DNA of 64,000 nucleotides from Nymphaea colorata (taxonomy: Eukaryota; Streptophyta; Magnoliopsida; Nymphaeales; Nymphaeaceae). Below the pieces are notes generated by a model. That model was not told the DNA's origin. It did no database searches and saw nothing but the letters and a program-made list of their open reading frames with translations. A program made the position numbers and the translations under genes. This document shows, one piece after another, positions 36,178-49,167 of the stretch (positions are counted from its first letter, which is position 1; each line of letters starts with the position of its first letter). The stretch spans positions 17,358,802-17,422,801 of the forward strand of contig NC_045145.1 of assembly GCF_008831285.2 (NCBI RefSeq), written 5' to 3'.

Positions 36178-39100
36178 TTTTTTTTTTTTTGTACATAAGA
36201 GCGGTTTAAAACCACATTAACTAACTATAATACGAGGTCGAACTACACCAATCAGATCCTCCTCAATCAATTGATGCAAATGACCAAGTGGATTGGTAAG
36301 AAGAATGGTCACTCCAAAACATTCTTGAAAAGCCTATGAGACAAGAAAATCCACAAACATATTAGCTTCTCTATACGTATGACATAAAACACACTCCCAA
36401 TCACGTCTCAACAATTCTTGACACTGTTTCACTATCTGGAATAAAGGATCACGATGCTGCAGGTCTTTTAGAACCTTGTTCACAGCTAACAAGGAATCTG
36501 TTCAACAATAACTTTACGAAAGCCACTTTCCTAGGCCAATTTTAAACCATGAAGAATAACAATACGTTCAGTCTTAATTATATGACCATAACCCGTACGA
36601 CAAGTGAAGTCAAATAACCATTCTCCATTATCATTGTGAAATAAACCACCAACCGCTAAGTCTCCTAGATTTGTTCTAGCAGTCGCATCAACATTCAACT
36701 TAACAAAACCCAAGGGAGGCGACATCCATACAATGAAGGTTTGAACTTTTCGTTGGGATAATCGAAGTTGGGCCATATGGTTTCTGAACTCCCCAATAGA
36801 AGCAACTATGTGAAATAAAACATCATCAGGCCAAGAAAAACATTATTCAAATACAACTCGATTTCGCCACTGCCAAATATGCCAACAAGCGAAACAAAAG
36901 AAAATAGACCAAAGAATCATATTGTTAACCAAAAAGCGATGCTTAAAAATATTATTCCTCAGCCAAACCTCTAAAGTAGCTACATAAAACTCCAACAATT
37001 TAATCCCATGAAGATAGCCAGCCCATATAACTTGAGAAGAACTACAATCTCGGAGGACATGCATAGTATTTTCCTCAAGAGCACCACACCGAGGACAAAC
37101 TGCAGTAGTCAAAATATTTCGATGTACACAAACAAATTTAGTAAGAAGACGATTATGAAATAATAAACTAAATATAAAACTTAGCTTGAGGGGAAATATC
37201 TAGTTTCCACAGTTTAGACCAAATGCTATGTGTGTGAACATCAACACTAAGCCAGTAAGCAATTTATAAGCAGAAGAAACATAGAAGTTGCAGAAACATA
37301 GAAGTTGCCATCAGTTGAAACTTGCCAAAAATTCCTATCTTGCTCATCCTGTTGAAGTTGCACAAATGAAAGTTGTTCCATAATATCAATCGGCAAAAGC
37401 GCTAACAACTGCTCACTCCAATTGTTGTTACAAACATAGTCCTTAACATTTTTAGTATGTTCCTCCTCAGATAAATTAACATTACAGCGCTCAAGTAAGG
37501 ACTTATCCCCAAGCCATTTATCTTTCCAAAACAAGGTTGTTGATCAATCACCTACCATTCGAGCACAACCTTGATGAACAAGAGATTTGGTTGAGATTAT
37601 ATTCCGCCAAGTGTGAGAAGCATTATGTGGTATACGAGCTTGAAGAAAAGAACATTGTTTCAAATACTTGGATTACAAAACTCGAGCCCATAGACCTTCA
37701 TCCCCATCTTCCAATTTCCACCATAACTTGGCAAACAAAGTTCATATTAGCAGACTTACGAATACCAAGCCCTCCTTTATCTTTTGCATGACACACAGTG
37801 TCCCAATTCAACAAACCAAAAAAAATCTCTATTCAAACTATCAATTTCTTTAGTAACAGAAATTGGCAATTTAGTAGTTTGCATAGTATAAACTGCAATA
37901 GAACTAGTCACATATTGTACTAAGGTGGCATGACCAGCTAAAAAGAGTTGGAAAGCCTTCCAAGAGGACAATCGCTTGCGAACCATGTCAAGAAGTGAGA
38001 ATAAGTATTTCTACTAACATAATTGGTATGTAGTGACATCCTTAGATAATGGTGCATACTGGAGCTCCCTTGAATACTTTGAACAACATCTACATGAACA
38101 TTAGGGAAAGTATAAAATAGAGATTTAGATAAATTCACCTTTTGTCCAGAAAAGAAGCAAAATTTATTAAGACAGTCCATCATAATCTTACATTGCTCCA
38201 CTGTAGCCTCACCCATAAGAATCAAATCATCAGCAAAGAAAATATGTGACAAACAGGGACCACCTCGAGACAGAGAAATATGTTTCCAAACACCATCACA
38301 AATCGAAGTATCAATTATATCAGAAAGTTTTTGTAAACATAACACAAAAAAATAAGATGAAAGAGGGTCGCCCTTTTGTAAACATAACTAGTCAATTCCT
38401 CATTCCAAAGAACATTCATCTCAGTTGAAGTAACACAAAACATGATCAAAGATACCAGCACTCATGGCAAACCAATATCCATAAAAACCCAATGGAGAAA
38501 GTCTCAATCCACCCGATCATAAGCCATTTTCAAATCAATTTTCAGTATCATACCACCGGATTTGCTTTTCTTATGTCGAAGAAAATGAAGAGCCTCTTGA
38601 ACCACAATAATATTATCAGGAGTTCCTCTTCCTGGAATAAAACTACTATGAGTTGGAGAAATTAAATTCCCTAAGAAAGGTCGAAGCCTATTAACAATCA
38701 GTAGCTTAACAGTAACATTACATAGAGATATAGACTGAAATTAAGAAACTGATTCAGAAATTTCAACTTTAAGAATGAGAACAATCAAAACTTGGCATAA
38801 AATAACAACAAATTTGCCAGTTAAAAAAGCATCTTGAACAAATTTGCAAATAGAGGATTTAACTATTTCCCAATTAACAATGTAGAATCTAACGTGAAAA
38901 CCATCAGGTCCAGGGGCCATAGATTTTAAAGTCTTAAAAATCTCATCTTCCCGTGGAACATGAGACAGATTGAGCACCTGTTGATCCCCCAATAGTACAC
39001 TAGTTTTTGGACAACTAGACTCAAAACTATTATCAACAGGTTCTACAGAATATACCTTATGAAAATAAGAAATAACCAATTGCTTGATAAGGTCAGATCC

Positions 39101-39510
39101 AAAATCCAATAACCATGTTCTGCTTTCAAGGACAAAATTCTATTTCTCCGAATAATTGTGGTGGTGTGAAAAAACTTTGTATTTCGATCACCAAATTGCA
39201 CCCAATTCGAACGAGACTTCTGAAACTACATCATCTCATCTTGTGCCAAAGTAGTATTATATTCTGCAGATAATTGTTTTTCTAAGTTATACAGAAAAGG
39301 ATGAGGCCTAGTTTCCAAAGCTTGTTGAACACCACGAAGCCTAGCTAATAAATGTCGTTTCCTTTTAAAGATATTACCAAAAACAGTACGATTCCATTGT
39401 TTGAAAGTGGATTGAAGCGAGGTTAGCAATTCATGCAAAGACAAATTATCCTTCCAAAGCAGGAAAACAAACAATAAAATAGCCCCATTGATCAAACAAT
39501 TCTAGCCAAT
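36178..39510 (-). mobile_element. 5'-truncated, decayed L1-type LINE (reverse transcriptase, zinc-binding region, RNase H)
   Basis: Read 5' to 3' on the minus strand: the spacer before RT (NRTVFGNIFKRKRHLLARLR, then FQKSRSNWVQFGDRNTKFFH), RT start (LKSMAPGPDGFHVRFY), the RT catalytic block HIFFADDLILMGEA near 38230, KVNLSKS, a zf-RVT-type region (CPRCGALEENTMHVLRDCSS), and a C-terminal RNase H domain (PPLGFVKLNVDATARTNLGD; later VLCHTYREANMFVDFL). A 13-base T run at 36178-36190 on the plus strand is the poly(A) tail. The endonuclease domain is absent, so the copy is 5'-truncated, and many stops and shifts interrupt the frame. No certain target duplication was found. It lies antisense between the two parts of the WIP-like pseudogene. 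Confidence 0.92.
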
Positions 39511-40375
39511 GTCACCAAAAAAAATAAGTAGTTAAATCTCAAAGGTAGCAAACGAGGAGGAATGGATGCAGCTGAAACATATGTTCAAAAAACTTGGTAT
39601 GTTTTCCATGTAATTGAGAATGGAAGCAAAAATGGCATAAGACAACATTTTACCAGTAGAGCTGAAACTGGAGGTACATTCTTCATCCTTGGTTTCCAAT
39701 GCCTCTTGAAAGAATTTCATTGTGTGGTATAAGTTCCTTTGAGTAGGTTAATGCTTCTCATTTTAACCGCACAAGAGAGCCCTGCCAACGTAATGAACTT
39801 TCTCAGAAGCAGCACGAAAATTTACCTCTGTACATATAAGATAAGGTGTTCCTTTTCTCTGTTGCTGCATATAAATAATCTCTAGCCTCTTCTTATATTT
39901 AAAATGTAAAACCATCGACAGATTGCGAGTACAGTTTGAATGGAATCGTGAAATACATGAATTTATTGGATTTTTTGTGCTAAAAGCATTCAAAGATATC
40001 CACTTTTAGGTAGCGTTTGAATACATGGTATTAAATACCCGGGCATCACAATGATGGGCATTTGGTATGGGGTACCTTTCAGGTGGAACAAAAGTTCCAC
40101 CGTCCATAGACCCTATGCTGTTTGTTCATCTGAACCTTTTGTTCCAGGTAATCAGAATTGGACATGTCAATATTCAGAATTGTGGTTCTCGTGCCATAAA
40201 TTAAACACAATCTAGTTCTTCATTTAGCTTATAGCATACCCACATGAGGCATCTGACAGTAGTATTATCTTTGAAATTGATGTTTACGTCTCTCACTTGA
40301 AGTAAGCTTAGCAGTATTTCACTAATCTGAAGAATTGCGGAAACCATCTTGACGATTGTTTTGACATTTTATTAT

Positions 40376-41273
40376 GGATATGGAGCCTTCAAAGGCATTT
40401 GACAGCCAAACGGAAAAATCTGGCTCCTGTACTAACCACAGTTTTGTTGGAAAGACTAACTCCCGCAAGTTGTCTTCCCAGCGTCACTTATTGGATGCCA
40501 TGGAGCTTTTACTTCAAATTGGTCTATTTCTTAATCTCTTGCAGAGATTCAGAAGGTTAAGATCAATGGACGGGAAGCACATTTCAAGTCTCCCATTGGA
40601 GTCGGTTGATAAGCAATGATGATATTCTTCCAGCAGTTCCTGAATGGGATGGCAGGTGGCAATTAGGAGAGATCGAGGAAAATGGCTTCTCCTGTATGAA
40701 ATTCTACCAACCGTATTGTACTGCAAGGTTGCGCATCTCAAGAATAAATTGAAGGAGTTAAATTTCAAAATCAAACAAACAGAATGGTGCAAAAGCTTGA
40801 AGCTGTTGTTGCAGAAATGGGTTTACTGAAAGAGGAACATATAGGTGAAGTTGGGAAGACGATTAATGAACTGAAAGTTGAAACTAAGGGCATACTCAAG
40901 GAGGAGGTCGAAATTAAGGTTAAGTATGTCATTTGCAAATGGGATGGCCAAGAAGTTAATATTTTGTTTGAAGATTGTCTTCCACAGCTTGTACAAAGTG
41001 ACCGGACACTTCTCGCTAACGAGTCATGGGAGTTGGTAAAGTCGAAAGATGCACAAAAGTGTGCCCTTCTGCTTGAGACCCAAGCTAAGGAACAAGAGTC
41101 CGTGCGTGCCATGTCTGCTAGAGAAAAAGTTTTCAAGGTGTCGAGTGATGTACGCAAGATTAGTTTTTTTATTTTTTTTCGGTTTATCCAGTTGACACTG
41201 CTGTGTATCTCTGCCCGTTTTTTCATCTTGCATTATCTTTCCCCATTCTCTGGGAGCTGTTCCAACAGAGTGA
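40376..41273 (+). pseudogene. WIP-like pseudogene, 3' part with coiled coil and KASH-like tail
   Basis: Pieces read SQTEKSGSCTNHSFVGKTNS and SSQRHLLDAMELLLQ (40374-40620). Then a longer open stretch from 40784 has heptad-like sequence (LKEEHIGEVGKTINELKVET), EEVEIKVKYVICKWDGQEV, LLETQAKEQESVRAMS and REKVFKVSS. This is followed by a hydrophobic segment FFRFIQLTLLCISARFFIL near 41185-41235. The order matches the C terminus of plant WIPs: ..EAEVEYL.., ..KVFKV.. then the KASH membrane anchor ending in a VPT tail. In a neighbouring frame the sequence reads GAVPTE then a stop (41253-41273), so a one-base shift separates the anchor from a VPT-like end. WIPs anchor RanGAP at the outer nuclear envelope. 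This copy appears non-functional. Confidence 0.5.
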
Positions 41274-43931
41274 AAGTTGGCTTGTTCTATAGTTTAAATT
41301 TTCCTGTCATTTTGTCCTCTCCAACGCCACTACTAGTCACAGAGTATTTCTGTCCATATATTTTGTCCTCAGCAAATTTTGTCTGCAGCATTTGCTGTCT
41401 TCAAACCCTGTTCTAATTTCTGACTCTGCAATTGTTTTCATTTCAATCCACTCCAGTAAGATCCTTTGCTTTTCCCTAGAAGAGGTGCCAAGATGATATT
41501 GTCTTTTTGATCAATTGATGCTTTTCCTTTTCCTGGTTACATGTTTACTCATTCTTTTAAGCAAGAATATATTTGTGTGAGAATGTGGAAATGCTCACCC
41601 ACTTGTCCAACTCCATTTCCTTTTGCAGTTGGTGTGGGCATTAACATGATAGATTTGTGGTACATACCTAATCAAGCGAGCCCATTGGTCCACTATGTCC
41701 AATGTCGGGGACCAAATAAGACTGAGCCACTGTAGTGATGTAGATTCTTTCGGTTGATATAAATACCCAACCACCATGCACCAAACCATGCTAGCAAGGC
41801 TATCTTATGCTAAGCTCTCTTTATTTTAGCAAGAGAGGAACTGGTTGTACTTTGTTAATATCAAACTTTTTCCTTGTCAGGTTTTGCGGTAGTCTGAGGA
41901 CCTATACTTGTGCCAATATTTCCGGCTTACTGCTGTAGCATTCAAGATTGTGGTCTTTATGATTTGCTTGATAGCACCTTCTAATGTAGTTATGGAACTC
42001 CATAAGAGCCAAATCATGAATGACCCGCCAAGATGCTTTTATCTCTATGTTGAAGATGGCATCCAGCTTATCGATTAAGGCAGGAGGGGTCACTGACCAT
42101 ACAAATCAAGAAGCTCAATTTGTCAGATTACTGAAAAAAACGATGAGAATCCGATGGCTGATCTGTTGGTTAAAAATTTTAAAGCTGAAGTCTTCTTCAG
42201 GTTTACAAAGTATTAACCCCATCTATTGATAACTTGGTCTGGTATCAGTTTCTTGCTTTCAGGTAATGCTAAGTAATTGCGTGTTGGCAGTTGAGGATCT
42301 TCCTAGACTTTGTAAAGCGTGTTGCTTCTGCTGTCATGTGCAAGCATGGCAGGGCTCTGGGTGATAACAGGGCCGCTCCTGGAGGTGGCTCACCCTGGTT
42401 TCCACATAAAATGCACCCGTTTCCTTCTTTCCATCATTGATTGGCTAGATTTTATGGTTTTGTTCAAAGGCCATCGATTCCAGTGAAACGGATTCGTTGG
42501 GTTTTCAAGACAGTCGTAGGAACATGGTGCTAAATCACTCTCATGCCACCTATGGGCTATCAGCAGCTGATATTTTCCCAAATTTCTAATGTACTTCAAA
42601 AACTGAATTTGGTCAATTGTGCCATCCTGCCTTTCTGGGTACCACCAAAGGTCTCTCTATTATTTGATCCTTGCAGCAAGCGAACCATATCTTACATATT
42701 GAATTTTTAGGCCATTTTCAACTTATAGTCTTTAAACCAACCGACCTAGCCAGGTATCCGGAGCCCTCATGGGCCAGCCATCCTTCTCTTTCCTGCACGT
42801 CTCAGCTACTGCGACATCCTCTGTTTCTTCCCTTCTTCTTTGTCTGCCATTTTCTTTTTCATCCTCACAATCTAAATATATATAGAGTGAGGAACAACTC
42901 ATCTTCCCCCCTATTCTAAGACCAGTGTACTTAATGAGGGCACTATGAATTACATAAACATGTTATTCTGGCTTAGCAGTCGCGTACGTCCCTCTACCAT
43001 ATGGTGACAGTGCCCTTTAGATCCACACCCACAACTACGTTAGTAAAGTTTCTTCAAGGTGGAAGGCTGACCAATTCGCTGGATAGTTAATGACGAAGAA
43101 ACTGTAGAAAATTGTGCCCTTATAACGCATGATAGTTGAGGCTGACCTGACTTGCGGTTTTCTTCTAGTTGTCCCACTGAATGGTCTGGTTCTTTAAATG
43201 TTTGTCGTCATTGAAAAAGCAGAAGTAGAAAGCCCGCAAGACCTGACCTCCAAGTGCGAGAGAAAATTTGTTTGAAATGGTCGATGAACGCACGCTTGTT
43301 TTTCACCCTCTTCTGTGAGTGGTGGGCCGTGCCGGCTGGGCTCGCCGATGCGTTGGCAGGTGACCTTTCCATTTAGCAACCAGGATGCAGCTGTGAAGCA
43401 TAGACTTTCTCCAAACTGGCCCAGTCTCATCAGGTCCATGAGAGTCTCTCTCTCTCTCTCTGCCGGACGTTATGTATCGTGCTACTCATGTTAAAAGCTA
43501 TGCAATCAGAAGTTGGGATGACAGAAATTTTCCGATTGTGATTAACAGAGTTTCATGATGAAAGGCAAGCTTTACAGCCACATGGTATGGTTCCCTCAGA
43601 AAGGAAAACGAGACGACAGAGCGCTGTGGTACCCCAAGTTTGATTTCATTTTAGCTCAAACTTTGCGAGAGGAAAGCTGCTGTGACCTTAAAGACCGCAG
43701 TTTTTGTGTGTGTTCATGTCAAGCCAATATGTTGGCAGGTCTGAATACGTTGGCAGGTCTGATCATCACAATAGAACATAATCTCTCTCTTTCTCTCTAC
43801 ATCTTGGACAGCGAGTTTGAAAGCAATTCCTACCTTAGGCCCCTACCAATGTGTATGTTGTTTTGTCATTTGTCCTATCTGAAGAAATGGGCGTCATTAG
43901 TGGGTCCAAACACCATAACGACCCAAAGGAC

Positions 43932-43977
<46 letters not shown>

Positions 43978-46602
43978 GGGCACCATTCATCTGCACTCAA
44001 ACCGGCGGTGCTTCTCAAGAGGAAAAGACGGCGTTCAGTTCTCTTCTCACGATATGTTGTCTGCCGATCATGATGGACGATAACTATATCATCTACTAAA
44101 GGAGGGCCCAACCATAAGTTGGTTTACCTGGTTATGGGGGGTAGACTTAAAAAGATCTTTAGGCCGAGCAAAATCAAGAGTTCAATACCTAAGATGCGAT
44201 CTTCCGATTGAAAGAATCTGGCAGGGTTTGCATAAGTCTAGGCTACCAAAAAAGCTAGATCTCGAGATTCATTTAAACGATTGTAGTCACATGGAGGACA
44301 TCAAAAACTCAACTACACTAGTTGTCAATGACAGAAAGCGCCCGGAAAGAACCTCTAACTTCAATTAGCATCCGAAACTTGAACAAAGGATGGCTTCTTC
44401 TCATAGGCTTGAACTTGATCAAAGGATTACAGGGGGTGTTCATGGTGCCCATGATTTGTATTGTCTGGAAACAGACATTTTTTAGATTTTCCCTTCTCTT
44501 TTACTATGAGGAACCTTCTTAGGAATGCAAGTCACTTAATGGGGCCATTTCTTGAGAAGTAAACGGCAGATAAAAGCACATTATTAAACGACTTTGCAAG
44601 GAAGGTGGGCCGGTAGCCAGGCTCGCACAGCCATGGACTTCAAAGCTTTCTACAGGATCAGTTCAGGGCAGATCAGATTGGCTTCACTGCCATTGTGGTT
44701 TTTGCCTTATTGCCGAGGGTGCCGAGGGTCCTGGTCTACGTCGGCGTAGTAGAGTATAACTGGGTTTGGGCTCATTTTAAATTTGTCCCAACTGGGACCG
44801 ATCACAATAATCACTAACCTGAGTAATTAGCTCCAACTCGAACCAGCAATGGTTTAGCAAACCTGGCTACTTAATTTGGCTCAGATCATAAAAATCCTTG
44901 ATCTAGAGGCAATATTTCAACTTGACTCTAGATTGTTTGGTACGAACCCAGAATATAGTTTCCTGGTGCGTGGTACACCTGTCAACCAGAATGTCATACA
45001 TCTATTGTTTCCAGTCGAAAGGAGTAGCACCCGTGTGAATCGGACTGACTACCAGATTTTCAGTTGCCTGCTAGTCCGATCAGCCACAGTGCACTCCTCG
45101 AGGCATCATTAGTGGTTGAAGGGTAGAACAAGAAGACAAGGTGAGCCTTGGCTGCTCATGATCTAACCAAAGATTAAACCTATTATGAGCCAACACAGGC
45201 CTAGCTCATCTTTCTCACGATAAAACTTACTTGTGAAGTGAAAATTGACAAACATTCACATTGTGCATGAGCGCCCACACACACGCATATTGAGGAGAAA
45301 TGCCTCCGATCAGTCTCTATTCCAGTTTGCTCAAAGTCAGTCTCTCCCTGGAAAACTTGTTCCGGACATTCCTTATGATAAGATTAAAAATACAACCTGA
45401 GTAAGTAATCCACATAACAATCATGCTTTCTGAATTGCTTACAAAACTTATAAAGGAATAAAATCAACTGCCTTTTTCAGTTAAATAATCCACTTCCCCA
45501 TCCAAAAGTATGTCCTTTTTATGTCGTTCCTTTGAGCCGTGTGACATTAGGAACATCATGTGTAAAGACTAATTCATAAAACACTCGTTGAATTTGGAGC
45601 AGATTCATAAAACACTCTTTTGGTGCTCCTAGTACCACACGGTCTCTAAGGTTTGAGACACGAAATTGCATTTTGTTAAAAAATATTAAATTATCATAAT
45701 TTTTTGCCTAATCTGAAAGAAAGGCTGATGAAAGCATTACACGCAAAAATACATCAAACAAACACCTAGAAGAAAGTAATATATAAGCAGAACACTATAA
45801 TATGCACATATGGACAAGTCCAATAAAGCTCAATCGAGCCAGCATGTTGCCATATGCATTATGAGCCGCCCAAGACAAGGCGTAGAAGAAGACGGACATA
45901 CTCAGAGGTACCACACAGCATTAATACTGTAGATATACAAGAGGTTTAGTTTATAAAGAAGTGAACCGGACTGTTACATTAACTGCTATGTTCAAGCCTA
46001 GGCTGCGTGTAGAACACATTTTACTAAGTCTGAAGGAAGCTTTAATGGCGCCCGGGCTCGTGCACACCTTCTTGTGTTGTCGGCCCCCAATGAAGGACCA
46101 GCAAGGGTCGCTAGCATTTTGGTCAACGTCCTTTTCGAGCCAGCCCGGACAACAAGCTAGTCAATTGAACCCATCATCTAATGTATATGCTCTCAGGCAC
46201 ACGTCGTCAAAGTCAACGACGGACCCACTAAGGCTTTTAGATGCAAAACACAGCTTCGCCGAAAGGGTCACGCTGGGTGCGAGTTGAGTTGGCAGAAAGC
46301 GCGTCGGAACTTGTCCATGTTGATGTGAGTGTCACTAAGTGCCACATTTGGTGTGCACTGTATATATATCCAAGATTTTAACTGTTCTGTTTGAAATGCG
46401 TCAAACATTTGAATCCATACATTTTTTTTCAATTTAAAACTTCACGTTCTTATTTTTGTTCTAAACAAATAAACGTTATTTTAGTTGACAAGAAAAATAT
46501 TAACAATTTTTAATCATCTGACAACATCGGACATCCGGCAAAATATAACTTTTATGTGTGTTTCTAAGAGAGAGAGGAGGGCATGTTATCTAGTGGCTTA
46601 AA
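41274..46602. other. Intergenic, no gene recognised
   Basis: Short open frames on both strands without known domains. 41640-41880 resembles an LTR-like or promoter-like stretch (TATAAATACC near 41757), but no partner repeat was found. 45590-45650 carries the GATTCATAAAACACT words also seen at 8490-8830. Confidence 0.45.
43931..43973. repeat. Compound (CT)n(CA)n microsatellite
   Basis: Eleven CT units followed directly by about ten CA units. Confidence 0.95.
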
Positions 46603-46794
46603 GAGCTAAGAAATGACAGAAGTAGGCAAAGAGTTGTCCCATATGCAGCTGTAGGATGGCTCACACACATGCATGCACACGCGCCTGCTGCCAAGAAGGA
46701 GCTAAGAAATGACAGAAGTAGGCAAAGAGTTGTCCCATATGCAGCTGTAGGATGGCTCACACACATGCATGCACACGCGCCTGCTGCCAAGAAG
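46603..46794. repeat. Exact tandem duplication, 2 x 96 bp
   Basis: GAGCTAAGAAATGACAGAAG starts the copies at 46603 and 46699. I see no difference between them. The unit ends CTGCTGCCAAGAAG. The second copy runs into a (GA)n tract (46796-46816). Being identical, it is either very young or an assembly artefact. Confidence 0.95.
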
Positions 46795-46816
46795 GAGAGA
46801 GAGAGAGAGAGAGAGG

Positions 46817-48153
46817 TTGAAGGGTACCTAATGTTTAAAATACTAGAATGACAACAGAAATGCCTTTAAAAAAACCTAGTGAGAGAATAAACTGCACTGA
46901 GAGAACAGTTGTAGATTCCACATGTGCCCAGTGTGATTATCACACTTTGGTATGAATAGTGAAAGATCATTCAAATGTGGAAGCATCAAATACCAACCAC
47001 CCCACCAAAGCCCCTCCAAACTCTCTTTCTCTCTCTAGCTTTCCTTCTGGTGAATTCTTCCAGTCGAAGTTTTGTGTATGTTCCTTTCTTTCAGAGATGC
47101 TGCTGCTTAGAGTGGGAGTAAAAGAATCAGGGTGATTCAATGTCACCAGTTCTTCGCTATTTCTTTTTCTCCAACAACTTGAAACAAAATTGACCCGTGT
47201 TTGGTCCCATGACACTCGACTTCTACAGTAGCTCCATGTGATTCTGCCATTAAAAGGACCATTAAACACAGAGTTGATGGTGGGTGACTAGAATTAGTTG
47301 TACATGATCATCATTCTCTTCCAGACTTGAAAACTACCCAATCCCCAAGTTTGGTCTGCACAGTAGAATTTATAAACTATGCATCTTCAGAGGCACGTCC
47401 TTGCATGTTGAACCTCTCCATGAATCTTAAATTCGTCTAGGCCTTTCTTGATTCCCCTGAACAGAGCAGATCCGCTTGAATCAGAATTTTGTGGATGACA
47501 TGAGAAAAAAGAAGAAGATGAACAAGACACAACATAGTTTGTTTCAAAATTGAAAATGATTTTTTCTTTTCTAAAGAAGATCGCATTGGGGAGGTAATGG
47601 TAGTCAGGCTTTTACGAATTTAGTGGCAGTAAACCAATTCAACAGCAGGTAGCAAAAGGAAGAAAATAGTTCGAAGAAGCAATAATTCCGATGAAGAAAC
47701 GTTAAGCTGGAGGAGAGCACGAACTTATTGGTTCATAAATATGCAGCTGCTAAAGAGTTACACCATGGAGGCAAGGGAACTGAAACACATGAAACGTTGA
47801 TCAAAGCATTACTACCTCGAAAATATTGACTCGGGTAACCAAACGGACTTGTATATATATATATATATATATATATCTCCTGGTTCCAACCCCACCAATG
47901 TAAACTTTAGTTCTTAATTAGTTTTGAAGTTTGTTTTTCTTTTTTCTTTTTTTTAATGGGAAAGACCCTGAAGAGGGGCTTGGTCTAATGAAGGCCTTGT
48001 GGTTAATTTGAGCTTTTTCAATACATACACAGATTTCTGATTGGGGTTAATGTGCTAAATTTTCAACAACAAAGGGCAACACTTTTGTTTCAGATGAGTC
48101 GATGCCTGCCATTTGGACCCATCTGGATATGCTCATGGTGTCAGATTTGGTTC

Positions 48154-48195
<42 letters not shown>

Positions 48196-49167
48196 TGTCA
48201 AAGTGGTTAGAAAGTCAATTAAATAGCAAAGAGAGAGTTGCTTTCAAGAGTCACAAGAAGCAGTCAGCAGACAGTTAAAGCTCCCTTTCCTCTTCACCTA
48301 AATTAAATAATAGTAAAATCAGTCGGTACAGCAAAATCAAACACGAGAAGCTCACCAAACATCAGAAAAATAAGAAAACTTACAAATAAAATTGGAGAGA
48401 AAACAACACCTTGAAACTGTAACAGTAACAAGCTCCCAGTAAAATCGGTAACATTAAAACTGCAACAGTTGCTTACTATAAAGATTATAGCCTGGCAAGC
48501 TTATCCTTGAAGAAGGTTTTGGGCCAGAACACCTTCTGTACCTTTCTTTTCATTCTTCAGCGATGGTTTTCTGTCTTTTAGTGAAAGATCTGTGCTGCTT
48601 TTTTGATGATGCCTAATGAATGTAGAAATGAGCCCACTTTGCTCTTTTTTTTTCTCCCTTTTTTTTTCTTGAGTGAACTTTTCTTATCTTTCTTGGTTTT
48701 AGTTGCAGGAAATGAACCAGAAGAGCACTGAACAGTAAATTAAAAGAGAACAGATACATGCCCAAATCAATGAAAAAAAGTTCTTGTTTCTCACAAAATG
48801 AAGAAAAAAACATAGAAAAGTGACGTTGGTAGGGCCAGAAATTCAATTTCTGAACATTGACCAAGAAGGACTACAACTAATACTACGGAAGTAAGAACTA
48901 CCAGCTGTACAGTAAGGAAGGTGTTTACACCAACTTGAGGATCAGAGAAACAAACTGTTCTGCTTTGCTGAATAAAAAATCACAAAAAGAAAGACATGTA
49001 AAAACCAGTGAGAGAAACACCAAAAAAATCTCCTCCTCTCTTCTGCTGTCTGAGCTCAAAGTATCGTAGGCACACTAACATTGTTCCTTCCCTGATGTTG
49101 GAAGAAACAATTCAACACGGCAATGTTCATATCAGTAGAATTGTTCACCAGAAACACAGTAAAATTC
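46817..49167. other. Intergenic, no gene recognised
   Basis: Contains TA microsatellites at 47851-47877 and 48155-48193. The last few hundred bases are the likely 3' UTR of the minus-strand zinc-finger gene. Confidence 0.5.
48155..48193. repeat. (TA)n microsatellite
   Basis: About 19 TA units; a shorter TA run lies at 47851-47877. Confidence 0.95.

Noticed and set aside
36144-39530. AATGTC..AATAAGTA near both LINE ends as a target duplication
   Set aside because: The copies are imperfect and the left one does not abut the poly(A) run, so chance similarity is likely.
40771-41226. 151-codon minus-strand frame opposite the WIP-like pseudogene
   Set aside because: The plus strand carries the recognisable coiled coil and membrane anchor; the minus frame is its shadow.
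41640-41880. Possible solo LTR with TATA-like sequence
   Set aside because: No partner repeat, no clear TG...CA ends with target duplication, no primer-binding site.
43555-44073. 172-codon open frame
   Set aside because: It runs through the CT/CA microsatellite as Ser-Leu and Thr-His repeats and has no family resemblance.
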